From Saprospiraceae bacterium (GTDB taxonomy: Bacteria > Bacteroidota > Bacteroidia > Chitinophagales > Saprospiraceae): a stretch of 64,000 nt of DNA. The stretch covers positions 3,945,001-4,009,000 of the forward strand of contig JADJPZ010000004.1 of NCBI GenBank assembly GCA_016713025.1, read 5' to 3'. Shown here piece by piece: positions 18,595 through 28,256 of the stretch (its first letter is position 1; every line of letters begins with the position of its first letter). The translations under genes were made by a program, and so were the position numbers. The notes beneath the pieces were generated by a model that was given only the letters and a program-made list of their open reading frames with translations, made no database searches and was not told the origin of the DNA.

Positions 18595-20514
18595 ATGAAG
18601 TATATTCTCTTTTTCCTGTTAATGTCGACCGGAGCCAAAGCTTCGGATACGATGCATGTAATCACACATAATAAAACTGTTGTAGTTACTGATCCTGCTG
18701 CAGGATTTAAATCTTATAAAATGTGGGGCGTTTTTCCTAATGCCGGGACAGATATTCGGAAAATAATTTTACATGTAAAATTTGGTTGTCCCGATAGTTT
18801 GAGGTGTGCAGATTGGGATTATCTGGATTTTATATCGATCAAAAGAAAAGGTGGTGTCAAGTCGGAAAGCCTTGATTACGAAGTTGCCAGAATGCTTACA
18901 CCTTATGGAGGCGCATTTACTAAAAACTGGGAATTTGAGTGGGAAACAGATATAACAGATTTCGGTTTACTGCTGCGTGACAGTGTAGAAATCGAATACT
19001 ACCACAGTGGCTACGAACCCAATCATGACAGAGGTTGGAAAATCACTTTAGACTTTGAAATAATCAAAGGAAAACCTACAGTACAACCTGTGAGCATCCA
19101 TAAAATCTATAGTGGGAGCTACAAATACGGAGATAGCGTTTCCATTGAACACCAGTTAACTCCTTATTCATTCAGAAAGCATAAAGATGCGGTGTTCGGA
19201 GCATTAAAAATTTCTCAAACCGGACACGGAATGAATCCTCCCGATGGATGTGGTGAATTTTGCTCAAAAAAAAGGGAAATTCTGATTAATGGCAAAACCA
19301 TAGAGACTAGATCGCTCTGGAAAAAATGTGGAGATAACCCACTTTTTCCGCAAGCAGGTACATGGCTCATAGATCGTGCATACTGGTGTCCCGGAAATCT
19401 TCCGGCAACTGATGATTATTACTTTCCGCTCTCTTCAGAAAATGTGGTTGATGTCAACATGGAGCCGTATTTTATTCAGCCCAATCAGGCAGTAGAAAAT
19501 ATTAATGCGTACGTCATTCAATACAAAAGAAATATAAAGGGCAATGATGTAAGTATAGAAGATATCACAGTACCTTCTAATAAAAAGATACACGGACGAA
19601 AAAATCCCTCAGGATATAATGCAGAAGTGATCATCAAAAATCAGGGAAATCAACCTTTAACTTTTCTTCAGATACTATATGGAACCAAGGGTTTTCCTGA
19701 AAAAAAGTATATCTGGAATGGCCATCTGTCTTTTGGTCAGAAAGATACAGTTTTACTGCCAGGCATCATTGAGTCAGGAAAAAGTGTTAACAATTTTATT
19801 GCCAGACTCAGTGCCCCAAATGGGAAAAACGATATATATCCTGCGGACAATACAATGGAATCAACATTTTCAAAGCTGCCGGTTCATAAAAATATCCTCG
19901 TTGTAGCCTTTAAAACAAATAATCAGCCGAAACACAATTCTATTCGTGTTACAGACATGAGTGGTCAAAGTTTGTACGAAAGAAAATTTGACAGCCTTGA
20001 CAGGGACAAAATATTTTATGACACATTACGACTATCTGCCGGCAACTACGAACTCATGGTGGAAGATACTCAAGGTGATGGCCTCGAGTTTTGGTTCAAT
20101 AACAGAGGTGGAAGTGGTTTTTTCCGACTTCAGGATTCCGAAGGAAATCTTCTGAAACAATTTGAAAGCGATTTTGGAAGCTTTATGAGGTATGCTTTTT
20201 CGGTAAGTGATGACCATACTCAAGTGAGCCCTTATAATCTAGAGCCATCTGTGATGGTTTATCCCACAAGGACCACAGGGCCAACAACGTTGAATTATTT
20301 TCATGGATTAGCCGGAGACGTTAAAGTACAAATAATTACCGATGATGGAGCCATACTGATCGAGGACCACATGTACAAAAATCTAAAAGCCGGTACGTTT
20401 ACTTATGATCTTTCTTACCGACCTGTTCAGAGATATTATCTGAAAGTATTTTTAAATGGCGAGCTGAAGTACAATAAAAGAATTCGGGTAGAAGGAGCAC
20501 AAAGAAGAAATTAA
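18595..20514 (+). CDS. Secreted peptide-N-glycosidase F-like protein
   Basis: A 639-residue protein with a signal peptide (MKYILFFLLMSTGAKA). Residues about 20-175 resemble the first beta-sandwich of PNGase F. The second sandwich carries GHGMNPPDGCGEFCSKK, CGDNPLFPQAGTWLIDRAYW and CPG, a Cys-rich pattern typical of the PNGase_C family. The C-terminal 200 residues form Ig/CUB-like and type-A secretion-signal-like segments (last residues VQRYYLKVFLNGELKYNKRI), suggesting export by the type IX system. It would release N-glycans or act on a related glycopeptide; activity is not certain. The start is fixed by the -7 box at 18565. Confidence 0.75.
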   Translation: MKYILFFLLMSTGAKASDTMHVITHNKTVVVTDPAAGFKSYKMWGVFPNAGTDIRKIILHVKFGCPDSLRCADWDYLDFISIKRKGGVKSESLDYEVARMLTPYGGAFTKNWEFEWETDITDFGLLLRDSVEIEYYHSGYEPNHDRGWKITLDFEIIKGKPTVQPVSIHKIYSGSYKYGDSVSIEHQLTPYSFRKHKDAVFGALKISQTGHGMNPPDGCGEFCSKKREILINGKTIETRSLWKKCGDNPLFPQAGTWLIDRAYWCPGNLPATDDYYFPLSSENVVDVNMEPYFIQPNQAVENINAYVIQYKRNIKGNDVSIEDITVPSNKKIHGRKNPSGYNAEVIIKNQGNQPLTFLQILYGTKGFPEKKYIWNGHLSFGQKDTVLLPGIIESGKSVNNFIARLSAPNGKNDIYPADNTMESTFSKLPVHKNILVVAFKTNNQPKHNSIRVTDMSGQSLYERKFDSLDRDKIFYDTLRLSAGNYELMVEDTQGDGLEFWFNNRGGSGFFRLQDSEGNLLKQFESDFGSFMRYAFSVSDDHTQVSPYNLEPSVMVYPTRTTGPTTLNYFHGLAGDVKVQIITDDGAILIEDHMYKNLKAGTFTYDLSYRPVQRYYLKVFLNGELKYNKRIRVEGAQRRN

Positions 20515-20534
20515 TAGTATGTCAAATCAGAAAG

Positions 20535-21458
20535 TCAATCCTCCTCCTTATTGATCATCATACGAAGCACTGCCAGTTCTTTGAATTTTTCTCTGGCCTC
20601 GCCGGCAGGATATCCAAAATAGGTTTTGTTGCCTTCAAGATTTTTAGATACACCGGTTTTGGCCAGGATGATGCAGTTATCACCGATTATAAGATTTTGG
20701 GCTATTCCGGCTTGACCGTAGATCACACAGTTGTCACCGATGATCGTTTTGCCTGCGACACCTACCTGAGCAGCCACCATGCAATTTTTGCCCAGAACTG
20801 CTCCATGACCGATATGAACCTGACAGTCCAGTTTTGAACCGGCACCTATGATAGTTTCACCTGATACACCCCTGTTGATAGTAGAACCTGCTCCGATCTC
20901 CACATCATCCCCGATGATGACTTTGCCTCCTGATCTCCATTTATGGTATTGGCCATTGATTTTTTTGTAGTAGAATGCATCAGTTCCGATCAATGCACCT
21001 GCCTGTATAATGACATTGTCACCTATGATGGTTTGGTCACCTATAAAAGCTCCCGGCTGGATATAACATCCGGAGCCTATAGTCACATCATGACCTATGT
21101 GAACGCCGTGATCTATATGAGTATTCAGACCTATTATGATATTTTCACCTCGGTCCGAATGCAGGTATTTCATCGGCCTGTGCTCCCATACTATCTGATT
21201 ATATACGGCAAACGGGGCAGACGCAACCAGTAAAGTTTTTCCTTTAGGACAAGCTACCTTTTTATTGATGATGATAATGGTAGCGGCTGATTTCAGTGAT
21301 TTTTCATAGTATTTTTCGATATCTACAAAAGTGATATCTCCTGTCCTTACTTTATGAATTTCATTGATTCCTGTGGCCATTTGATGTTCATCCCCAATCA
21401 GCTCAAGATTGAATTTATTTACTAATTCCTTTACGGGAATGGGTATAGTAAAATTCAT
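20535..21458 (-). CDS. LpxD-like UDP-3-O-acylglucosamine N-acyltransferase
   Basis: A 307-residue left-handed beta-helix acyltransferase. An N-terminal domain (1-100, with GDITFVDIEKYYEKSL) precedes about ten hexapeptide repeats ([IV]Gxxxx pattern from residue 108 to 280) and a short helical tail. LDCQVHIGHGAVLG holds the expected catalytic His. It is shorter than typical LpxD (about 340), so it may be a paralogue acting on another sugar nucleotide. It lies two bases after the DUF3299-like gene and could be the end of that operon. Confidence 0.75.
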   Translation of the reverse strand: MNFTIPIPVKELVNKFNLELIGDEHQMATGINEIHKVRTGDITFVDIEKYYEKSLKSAATIIIINKKVACPKGKTLLVASAPFAVYNQIVWEHRPMKYLHSDRGENIIIGLNTHIDHGVHIGHDVTIGSGCYIQPGAFIGDQTIIGDNVIIQAGALIGTDAFYYKKINGQYHKWRSGGKVIIGDDVEIGAGSTINRGVSGETIIGAGSKLDCQVHIGHGAVLGKNCMVAAQVGVAGKTIIGDNCVIYGQAGIAQNLIIGDNCIILAKTGVSKNLEGNKTYFGYPAGEAREKFKELAVLRMMINKEED

Positions 21459-21460
21459 AA

Positions 21461-21910
21461 TTAGCTTTTCACTAGTTTTGCATTGACCAATTTGTACATC
21501 AGTCGGTTGATATCCTTGTCATTGAGCTTTATGATACCCTTGATGATAATGGCATCCGCAGAGTATTTGATACCTTCAGTCGCTTCCACTTCCATCACTG
21601 TCTCGGGTCCTGCTCCTCCACAGAAAAAACACATGCTGTAAGGGAATGCTGAAAAAATAAACTCTTTGTGTGATTTGTATCCTTCTACAGGAATGATGTA
21701 TCCTTTGATGGTTACTTCCTTACCTTCGAGGGCTTTGACGGATTCGCTGAATACCGGTTTGTCTATCTTGAATCCCATCAATTCATCATATTCCTTTTTG
21801 TAGCTGATTTTTGAAAGCGTCTTCCAGATATTGTCAGTGAGTGGCTGCTGGGCATACATCTCTGGTAAGTTAAGTGCAATCAGGATGAAAAAAACGATAA
21901 TTCTGATCAT
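21461..21910 (-). CDS. Periplasmic DUF3299-like protein
   Basis: A 149-residue secreted protein with a signal peptide ending MYAQ. The core reads VTIKGYIIPVEGYK...FSAFPYSMCFFCGGAGPETVMEV, an OB-fold-like domain with a CFFCGG cysteine pair that could bind metal. It sits downstream of an ABC permease with a His-rich loop and its ATPase. DUF3299-type proteins also accompany such transporters in the zinc-responsive zrg cluster of Vibrio (from memory), so a role in metal handling is plausible but inferred. Confidence 0.65.
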   Translation of the reverse strand: MIRIIVFFILIALNLPEMYAQQPLTDNIWKTLSKISYKKEYDELMGFKIDKPVFSESVKALEGKEVTIKGYIIPVEGYKSHKEFIFSAFPYSMCFFCGGAGPETVMEVEATEGIKYSADAIIIKGIIKLNDKDINRLMYKLVNAKLVKS

Positions 21911-21974
21911 TTTATGTATTTATGAATAACAAACAGTATAACGCCGATTGTGTTTTAATTGTGACAAAGTTGGT

Positions 21975-23279
21975 TTATTTTTCAGATAAAGTTTTGTTAA
22001 TGTCCGTTCTGGCAGCCTGAATGGCGGGAATCAAAGCAGCTACAAAACCCAAAACAAGGGATACACCAAAGACCCACCACTCTTCTTTAATCCATGTCCA
22101 TCCTGTAAAACTATATCTGAAGTCGGCTTTCAGGTACTTTGCAATGGTTTCCATTCCGATATGACACAGCAATGTACCTATTAAAAATCCGATGACAGCC
22201 AATATCAAACCTTCAAGTATGATGAGTGAAAAGACTTTTCCACGTCCGGCACCCATGACTCTTAATAAGGCAAGTTCGTACTTTCTTTCCCTCATACTTT
22301 TGAACAATGATATAAATATACTGAGTGCAGAAACTATGGCTATCAGGATGGCCAATCCTCTCAGGGCGTCGGTACCAACACCGATCATATTGTAAAGTCT
22401 GTTGATCTCTATCGCCGGTGAAGCGGCTTGCATTTCGGTATTTTCATTGATATTTCTCCCGAAGTTGAGTGCCTGGAAGTTGGTTCTGTTTTTATACTGG
22501 ATCAGTACAGAAGTGATTTCCTGATCCATATGGTGGAGTAAGTCCTGATTACTATTGTCATGGATATGGCCATCGTCAAGCGCGTGGTCGTCTCCATGAG
22601 CATGGTCATGCTCTTCACCTTCATGGGCGTGATCATGGTTTTCACTATCATCACCATGACCTTCGTGCACTTTCCACACAGATGCCGTATTGGTCAGGAT
22701 CAACTGGTCCATTACAGTACCTGTTCCTTCAAGGACACCAGTAACTTTGAATGAATGCTCATCATGTACATGATCATCTTCAGTAAATCCATGTGCACTG
22801 GAAAAGGTATCTCCTATCTTCAGGCCGGTTTCATCTGCTACAGATTTGCCAATGGTGACCTCGAGCACTTCTTTCCACAATTGTCCTTCTTTAAGCTTAC
22901 CGCCATATAAATCCACAAAGTCGTGATTTGTTCCCACGATGCGATAAGATTTATAATTGTCTCCCAAAGAGAGCGGTATCGCTTTTTTGATAAGCGGGTG
23001 CAAGTCCTTTAGCAATGGTGCAGCGTTTTTTATAGGAATATTACCGGTCGGATTGTCTATATGGTACATATTGCAGAGAATCATCTGCAGCGGGCTTCCT
23101 TTCGCACCTACTACCAGGTCTATTTCCGCAAGATTTTTATCAAATTTATCTTTGAGCTGTGTATTGAAGAGAAGCAAAAATGATATGAGCCCTACTCCGA
23201 GTCCAAACAGGATGATACTCATGAGCAGGTTCAGTGGATTGCTGATAATATTACGCCAGGCAAGTGTTAGTATATTCAT
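21975..23279 (-). CDS. ABC transporter permease, FtsX/MacB type, with His-rich periplasmic loop
   Basis: A 434-residue permease with the FtsX topology: one membrane helix near residues 16-37, a large periplasmic domain, and three C-terminal helices (about 308-330, 352-378, 395-420) with ERKYELALLRVMGAGRGKVF between them. The periplasmic domain contains a loop (about 198-245) with some 15 His mixed with Asp and Glu (HGDDSENHDHAHEGEEHDHA is part of it), a likely zinc or other divalent-metal ligand. It is coupled to the ATPase gene three bases upstream. Confidence 0.85.
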   Translation of the reverse strand: MNILTLAWRNIISNPLNLLMSIILFGLGVGLISFLLLFNTQLKDKFDKNLAEIDLVVGAKGSPLQMILCNMYHIDNPTGNIPIKNAAPLLKDLHPLIKKAIPLSLGDNYKSYRIVGTNHDFVDLYGGKLKEGQLWKEVLEVTIGKSVADETGLKIGDTFSSAHGFTEDDHVHDEHSFKVTGVLEGTGTVMDQLILTNTASVWKVHEGHGDDSENHDHAHEGEEHDHAHGDDHALDDGHIHDNSNQDLLHHMDQEITSVLIQYKNRTNFQALNFGRNINENTEMQAASPAIEINRLYNMIGVGTDALRGLAILIAIVSALSIFISLFKSMRERKYELALLRVMGAGRGKVFSLIILEGLILAVIGFLIGTLLCHIGMETIAKYLKADFRYSFTGWTWIKEEWWVFGVSLVLGFVAALIPAIQAARTDINKTLSEK

Positions 23280-23281
23280 GG

Positions 23282-23911
23282 TTATTGTAATATTATTCTG
23301 TGAGCAATTTTGTCTTTCAATCTGGTGTCATGGGTGACTACAATCAGGGCTGATCCAACTGCTTTGGCCTGTTCTTCAAGAAGTGATAATACTTCATTGC
23401 AATTGACGTCATCCAAAGCCGATGTAGGCTCATCTGCCAGTATAAGTCTGGGGTTATTGACCAATGCACGTGCTATCGCCACCCTTTGTTTTTCGCCCTC
23501 ACTCAGATTTCTGATACTTTTTTTGGCTTTATGACCTATATTCAGACGTTCCAGCAAGGTCATACACTGTTTTTTGTCCGTTGGATTTCCGGCCATATTT
23601 TGAGCGAGCAAAACATTTTCCAGCACATTGATCGAATGTACAAAGTGATTCTGTTGAAAGACGATGCCGATGTTTTGTCCTCTGAATTTGTCGAGTGCGC
23701 TGCCCGACAATTTGTTGATTTCAGTGTCATTGATTAGGATGCTCCCTTGCTGTGTAGTCAGTATACCACCCAATAAATGCAATAAAGTGGTCTTACCTAC
23801 TCCTGAAGTCCCAAGAATCAACATTACATCTTTTGCATCGCAACTAAAGTCAGGAAATTCCAGCAAAGCGCCTCCTGGATATGTATACTTTAAATTTTGT
23901 GTCGATATCAT
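23282..23911 (-). CDS. ABC transporter ATP-binding protein (LolD/MacB type)
   Basis: A 209-residue ATPase. Walker A is GTSGVGKTT, the Q-loop lies in VFQQNHF, the signature is LSEGEKQR, and Walker B with D-loop is LILADEPTSALD; the H-loop is VVTHD. It pairs with the permease directly downstream. I start it at MISTQNLKYTYPGG (23911) rather than 11 codons earlier, because a -7 box lies at 23916-23923 and would be inside the longer version; the transcript would then be almost leaderless. Confidence 0.88.
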   Translation of the reverse strand: MISTQNLKYTYPGGALLEFPDFSCDAKDVMLILGTSGVGKTTLLHLLGGILTTQQGSILINDTEINKLSGSALDKFRGQNIGIVFQQNHFVHSINVLENVLLAQNMAGNPTDKKQCMTLLERLNIGHKAKKSIRNLSEGEKQRVAIARALVNNPRLILADEPTSALDDVNCNEVLSLLEEQAKAVGSALIVVTHDTRLKDKIAHRIILQ

Positions 23912-23915
23912 GATG

Positions 23916-23923
23916 CAAAGGTA
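23916..23923 (-). promoter_or_regulatory. -7 box of the ABC transporter operon
   Basis: Minus-strand TACCTTTG, four bases before the chosen ATG. It supports the short start and a near-leaderless mRNA. Confidence 0.4.
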
Positions 23924-23953
23924 GTGATTTCGTTCTATTTCCAATAAAAAATG

Positions 23954-23993
23954 TAAAAGGAGGCAAACAAAATATGTTGTCTGTCTCCTTTTA
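23954..23993 (-). terminator. Intrinsic terminator after the M56/TonB operon
   Basis: Hairpin with outer arms TAAAAGGAG and CTCCTTTTA and further pairing inside, followed on the minus strand by CATTTTTT. It lies 22 bases past the last stop of the blaI-M56 operon. Confidence 0.65.
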
Positions 23994-24015
23994 TAAGAAT
24001 TGGAATATGTATTAC

Positions 24016-26274
24016 TTATTTACTGACCACAATCTTTTTTGTTACTGTTTTGTCGCCTTGTGTGACAGATAATATCAGGATGTCAGTATTGTATTCACGG
24101 ATATCTATTTGCTGTGAAAACAAATGATAATCGTTTTTATATTTTTTCTGGAAAAGCATTTTACCCTGAATATCTGTGATTGCAACTGTAAGATCTTCGG
24201 GCAGACATGTCGATAATAAAAATTCTATTGATTCTTTTGCAGGATTAGGTTTAACCTTAAACCTGTCTTCAGAAATCCCCATTTTAATACTTGAATTATT
24301 TGGTTTAGCCTCATTTTTTTGCTGAACTTTACTGTTAAGTGAAAAATTAATTAAAATAGGTAAAGAGCCATTTACTGGTTTACCATCCTTTTGAGCCGGT
24401 GACATTTCCGGCATTAATTTTACAACCCTTAAGGCTTCTTCTCCGCAGCCATGTCCTATATCTTCCATGATTTCAGCTTTAGTAAGTATTCCTTTTTCGT
24501 TGTAGTAGGCCCTAATCTTGCAAGAGCCTTCAATATTATTTTTACGTGCTTCTGAAGGATAATTTAAATGAAGTTTTATAAAATCATTTGTCTTTTTAAT
24601 TGAACACTTCATTCTCCCAAATATATTATCTAATTCTGCACACTCTTTCCAGTTGACATTATTAGTAAAATAATCTACAATAGGTTTTGATTCTTGATTT
24701 GAAGATCTTTTATTTCCTTCCAGCTTAAACTTCACCGGTAAAGTGTACAGTACATCGACATTTTGTCCATTTTGTACTCCTGGTATCCATCTTAAACTTT
24801 TGTCATTCATACTCTCTATTACATGGGCTGCTGCTTCACCACAGCCGGCACCGATATCTCTTGCAATTTTGATGTTTCCAAGGCTGCCATCATCACGAAC
24901 AACAAACTGTAAAACTACTTGTCCTTCTACCTGATTTTTTCGGGCTTCTTGAGGATACTTAAGGTTTTGATATATATACTCAAGCATCTTGGTTTTTGCA
25001 CAGTCGTCTCTTTCGTGTTCTACTGGCTGGTCTTCGCACCCCGGGAAGCGCGGCATTTGATCGACAACTTTGAATATCTCTCCATTGCTTATTGGCTTTA
25101 TATGAGGGGTTTCATTATTGTTGATTGATTTTCCATCATTGCCCTGTAATGCAAATTTTACCGGAAGTGTATAAAGTACATTGACATATTTACCATGTTG
25201 TTTGCCCGGTATCCATCTTACCGCCATTTTATTCATTCCTTCTACGAGGATTTTCACTTCACTGCCACATCCTTCACCTATCTCCCTAACAACTTTTACA
25301 TCTTTTATAAGGCCATCAGGTTTTATAACAAATTGTACTACGACCTGTCCTTCGATATTTTTTTTACGGGCCTCGGCCGGATATTTGAGGTTTCTGTAAA
25401 TATACTCCAGTAACTTGGTTCTGGCACAATCTTCTTTTTCCTTGTCATTATTTATGTCTTCGCACCCTGGGAAGCGTGGCATTTGTTCCACAACCCTGAA
25501 TATCTCTTTTATTGCAGACTTTGTCGTGATAATGACCACTCCGTTGTTTCCTTCTTCACCATAAAGATTAGTGGCTGATTGACCTTTAAGAACTGATACA
25601 TTTTCTATATCTCCGGGATGGAGATTTAATTTTTGATCACTTTCCAATTTATTTCCGTCTAATACAAATAAAGGTTTGGATTTCTGACCCAAAAATTGAG
25701 TTATAGCCTTTACATTGGATGGTATTGGTGGTGGCGGTGGTGGTGGAATTTGTTCATTAACAGAAGGAGGTGCGGGAGGTTTTGGAATTTCACCATAAAA
25801 ATTTTTATATGTCTTCATATCTCCTTGGTCCGACAAATAGAAAAACTTTGAAATACCATTAGTATGTTTTACTATGATTCGATCTTCTTCTACTTTTATT
25901 GACTCAACACCTTCCGGGATCAGGGCATTTCCATGTAGCATGGGTGGTGGCGGAGGAGGAGGTGGTGGCGCCAATTCACCATATTTTTCCTGAAAAATTT
26001 CAGATTCTTTGGAGTCGGACAGATCGTACGATTCTACTACTCCGTTTTTTAAAGTAATTTTGATTGTTTCGTTTTTTACTGAAAGTGTTTGTACATCATT
26101 TAAATTTGCACTTTGGGTAGCAGGTATGGTGTCGGTTATAATATCTGCAATTACTTTTTGGATGTCTCCCTTTATCTCAGGAGATGAAAAAACCACTACT
26201 AAACCGAGTAGTAATGGCATCACCAATGCATACTTCCATGCAGCATGCCGGTCTGTCTTATTTTTTGTCATCAT
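24016..26274 (-). CDS. TonB C-terminal triple-domain protein (detached part of M56/TonB sensor, copy 1)
   Basis: A 752-residue frame. It has a membrane helix (WKYALVMPLLLGLVVVF), Pro-rich linkers of up to nine prolines, and a short receptor-plug-like segment ending NGVVIITTKS. Two full TonB_C domains follow (each opening with QMPRFPGCED and containing YPxEARKxxxEGQVVxQFV) plus a third, more divergent one. The C-terminal 80 residues (KVKPNPAKESIEF...) resemble a type IX secretion/sorting domain. In copy 2 (27039-28714) the corresponding membrane helix is fused to the M56 peptidase. Here a one-base loss in an A-run (26301-26306) separates them, with an ATG overlapping the M56 stop. It may still be made by translational coupling. 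Confidence 0.8.
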   Translation of the reverse strand: MMTKNKTDRHAAWKYALVMPLLLGLVVVFSSPEIKGDIQKVIADIITDTIPATQSANLNDVQTLSVKNETIKITLKNGVVESYDLSDSKESEIFQEKYGELAPPPPPPPPPMLHGNALIPEGVESIKVEEDRIIVKHTNGISKFFYLSDQGDMKTYKNFYGEIPKPPAPPSVNEQIPPPPPPPIPSNVKAITQFLGQKSKPLFVLDGNKLESDQKLNLHPGDIENVSVLKGQSATNLYGEEGNNGVVIITTKSAIKEIFRVVEQMPRFPGCEDINNDKEKEDCARTKLLEYIYRNLKYPAEARKKNIEGQVVVQFVIKPDGLIKDVKVVREIGEGCGSEVKILVEGMNKMAVRWIPGKQHGKYVNVLYTLPVKFALQGNDGKSINNNETPHIKPISNGEIFKVVDQMPRFPGCEDQPVEHERDDCAKTKMLEYIYQNLKYPQEARKNQVEGQVVLQFVVRDDGSLGNIKIARDIGAGCGEAAAHVIESMNDKSLRWIPGVQNGQNVDVLYTLPVKFKLEGNKRSSNQESKPIVDYFTNNVNWKECAELDNIFGRMKCSIKKTNDFIKLHLNYPSEARKNNIEGSCKIRAYYNEKGILTKAEIMEDIGHGCGEEALRVVKLMPEMSPAQKDGKPVNGSLPILINFSLNSKVQQKNEAKPNNSSIKMGISEDRFKVKPNPAKESIEFLLSTCLPEDLTVAITDIQGKMLFQKKYKNDYHLFSQQIDIREYNTDILILSVTQGDKTVTKKIVVSK

Positions 26275-27045
26275 GTGAATACGTTTTTTGATTTGTGAAG
26301 AAAAAATTGATTGGCAAGCGCCATTTCCATGCCTGATTGTGACTTGCTGAGCAATAAATCCGTGTAGCTACTTACAGATTTGTCCCTGCAGATAATGTCA
26401 TCAGCCAGATATTCGTGCGCCTGACGCAAGGCACGTTTGTAAAATATCATCACCGGGTTGAACCAATAAAAAGCCTGTACTATCTCGGCAAACAGGACGT
26501 CAACTGTATGCCAGTGTCGTATATGGATTTTTTCATGGTCGAGGATCGTCTGTACATGATCACTCAGTGGCACATGCCGGCTGATATATACACTATTGAA
26601 AAATGAAAAAGGGAGATGCACCGCATCGGTGGTGATGAGCGTGTATCCGCTTTTTACATATTTGACACCTGTACTATGGTAAGTCCTTATCCTGTTTAAA
26701 CCCAAAAACATCCTTACCATCACCACTAAAACTCCGATAAAATAGACCGCACCCAAAGCCATCCACATCAATGCTTCATAGTCTAAGCCTTCATCAGGCG
26801 TGACATAAATTTGTTGCATTTCAGCTGCTATATAGCTCCAGTGGACGACCGGCAGGCTCTCCTGTGGCAACTCAATATATGGTGCTAAGGCCGGCACCAT
26901 GAGCGATAAAATGATAGCCGCCAGGAGATAAGCACGATTGTGCCTGAAGAAGGTCAGTTCTGCCAGCACAAAGTGGTAGATACTGTACAGTGCAATGAGA
27001 CAGGCGGATGATTGGATGAGATAGGTGAACATAGTCAGTTATTTT
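26085..27045. repeat. 961-bp tandem duplication, copy 1
   Basis: Nearly identical to 27767-28727 at a constant 1,682-bp offset. It covers the M56 peptidase, the following membrane helix and the upstream leader. Differences seen are two single-base indels that cancel and a few substitutions. Confidence 0.9.
26271..27032 (-). CDS. M56 (BlaR1-type) membrane metallopeptidase, N-terminal part, copy 1
   Basis: A 253-residue protein with four membrane helices (near 1-20, 35-52, 88-108 and 185-205) and the zinc site DHEKIHIRHWHTVD (HExxH). BlaR1-type peptidases sense envelope signals and cut their BlaI repressor. It ends LHKSKNVFT because the A-run at 26301-26306 has six A where copy 2 has seven; with seven the frame would continue into the TonB-domain protein. 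It lies in a 961-bp near-perfect duplication and only 6 bases after copy 2. Confidence 0.8.
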   Translation of the reverse strand: MFTYLIQSSACLIALYSIYHFVLAELTFFRHNRAYLLAAIILSLMVPALAPYIELPQESLPVVHWSYIAAEMQQIYVTPDEGLDYEALMWMALGAVYFIGVLVVMVRMFLGLNRIRTYHSTGVKYVKSGYTLITTDAVHLPFSFFNSVYISRHVPLSDHVQTILDHEKIHIRHWHTVDVLFAEIVQAFYWFNPVMIFYKRALRQAHEYLADDIICRDKSVSSYTDLLLSKSQSGMEMALANQFFLHKSKNVFT

Positions 27046-28256
27046 TTAAATGAAACATTCAATGATTGTTTTCCATTTATCACAAACGGATTTGTGATTT
27101 TTATTGTTGATTTTCCATAATCGACGACATAATCTATATCCTCTTCAAGTCTTATCCCGTTTCCGGATACAAATAAATCTCCCTTTTTTATCTGTACATC
27201 TTCTTCCGAGTCATTATTCTTTATTTTGAATGTAGCAGGCAATTTCACTTCTTCACCTTTGGTCAACCTGGTCAGATTTACATCCAGACTTCTGGATTCT
27301 TGTTCTTTTAAGGCAGCGATCATAGTAGGTCTGGTTTTTTCCATTATTTGGCTTATTTTGTTTTTATACATCTTCAAAGAGTCTGTATTTTCAGTATCAG
27401 AAAACGATTTAATTAATTTTTTAGAATATTCTTCATCTTTGATATGTTTGTAAAATGCATCCACAACTTTGTTGATGTCAAATTTTGGATTTGCAATTTT
27501 TACACACCCATACTTTGCAGCTTCACCATATATCTTTTCTGCTTCACTCGGTAGAATAATAGTAACATCACCACTCATATATCCCTTTCTTGAGAGGTAA
27601 TTTGTTTCTTTTTCCTCACCGTCAACGATGACCAAAGGCCTTTCTGTGGATTGTCTGGTCAAAAGAATGTTCAAGAGCTCCATATGGTCTGGCTCAGTTT
27701 TTTCCGGACCTGACAGTGGTGGCGGCGGCGGTGGCGCAGGAGGTTTTGGAAGGTTTTTTATTGATTGTGTTTGTACATCATTTAAATTTGCACTTTGGGT
27801 AGCAGGTATGGTGTCGGTTATAATATCTGCAATTACTTTTTGGATGTCTCCCTTTATCTCAGGAGATGCAAAAACCACTACTAAACCGAGTAGTAATGGC
27901 ATCACCAATGCATACTTCCATGCAGCATGCCGGTCTGTCTTATTTTTTGTCATCATGTGAATACGTTTTTTGATTTGTGAAGAAAAAAATTGATTGGCAA
28001 GCGCCATTTCCATGCCTGATTGTGACTTGCTGAGCAATAAATCCGTGTAGCTACTTACAGATTTGTCCCTGCAGATAATGTCATCAGCCAGATATTCGTG
28101 CGCCTGACGCAAGGCACGTTTGTAAAATATCATCACCGGGTTGAACCAATAAAAAGCCTGTACTATCTCGGCAAACAGGACGTCAACTGTATGCCAGTGT
28201 CGTATATGGATTTTTTCATGGTCGAGGATCGTCTGTACATGATCACTCAGTGGCAC
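27039..28256 (-). CDS. M56 peptidase C-part with divergent C-terminal domain (copy 2, main frame)
   Basis: A 405-residue frame. It begins inside the M56 domain (HEKIH zinc site near residue 14) and continues without a break through IKKRIHMMTKNKTDRH into the membrane helix that copy 1 carries on a separate frame. It then diverges: a Pro-rich linker (PPPPPPL) and a 250-residue domain with no TonB_C match that I can see, ending NPFVINGKQSLNVSFKK. The real N-terminus is on the 28247-28714 frame, separated by a one-base loss in an A-run (28289-28292). Repaired, the protein would be about 558 residues. Confidence 0.7.
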   Translation of the reverse strand: MPLSDHVQTILDHEKIHIRHWHTVDVLFAEIVQAFYWFNPVMIFYKRALRQAHEYLADDIICRDKSVSSYTDLLLSKSQSGMEMALANQFFSSQIKKRIHMMTKNKTDRHAAWKYALVMPLLLGLVVVFASPEIKGDIQKVIADIITDTIPATQSANLNDVQTQSIKNLPKPPAPPPPPPLSGPEKTEPDHMELLNILLTRQSTERPLVIVDGEEKETNYLSRKGYMSGDVTIILPSEAEKIYGEAAKYGCVKIANPKFDINKVVDAFYKHIKDEEYSKKLIKSFSDTENTDSLKMYKNKISQIMEKTRPTMIAALKEQESRSLDVNLTRLTKGEEVKLPATFKIKNNDSEEDVQIKKGDLFVSGNGIRLEEDIDYVVDYGKSTIKITNPFVINGKQSLNVSFKK

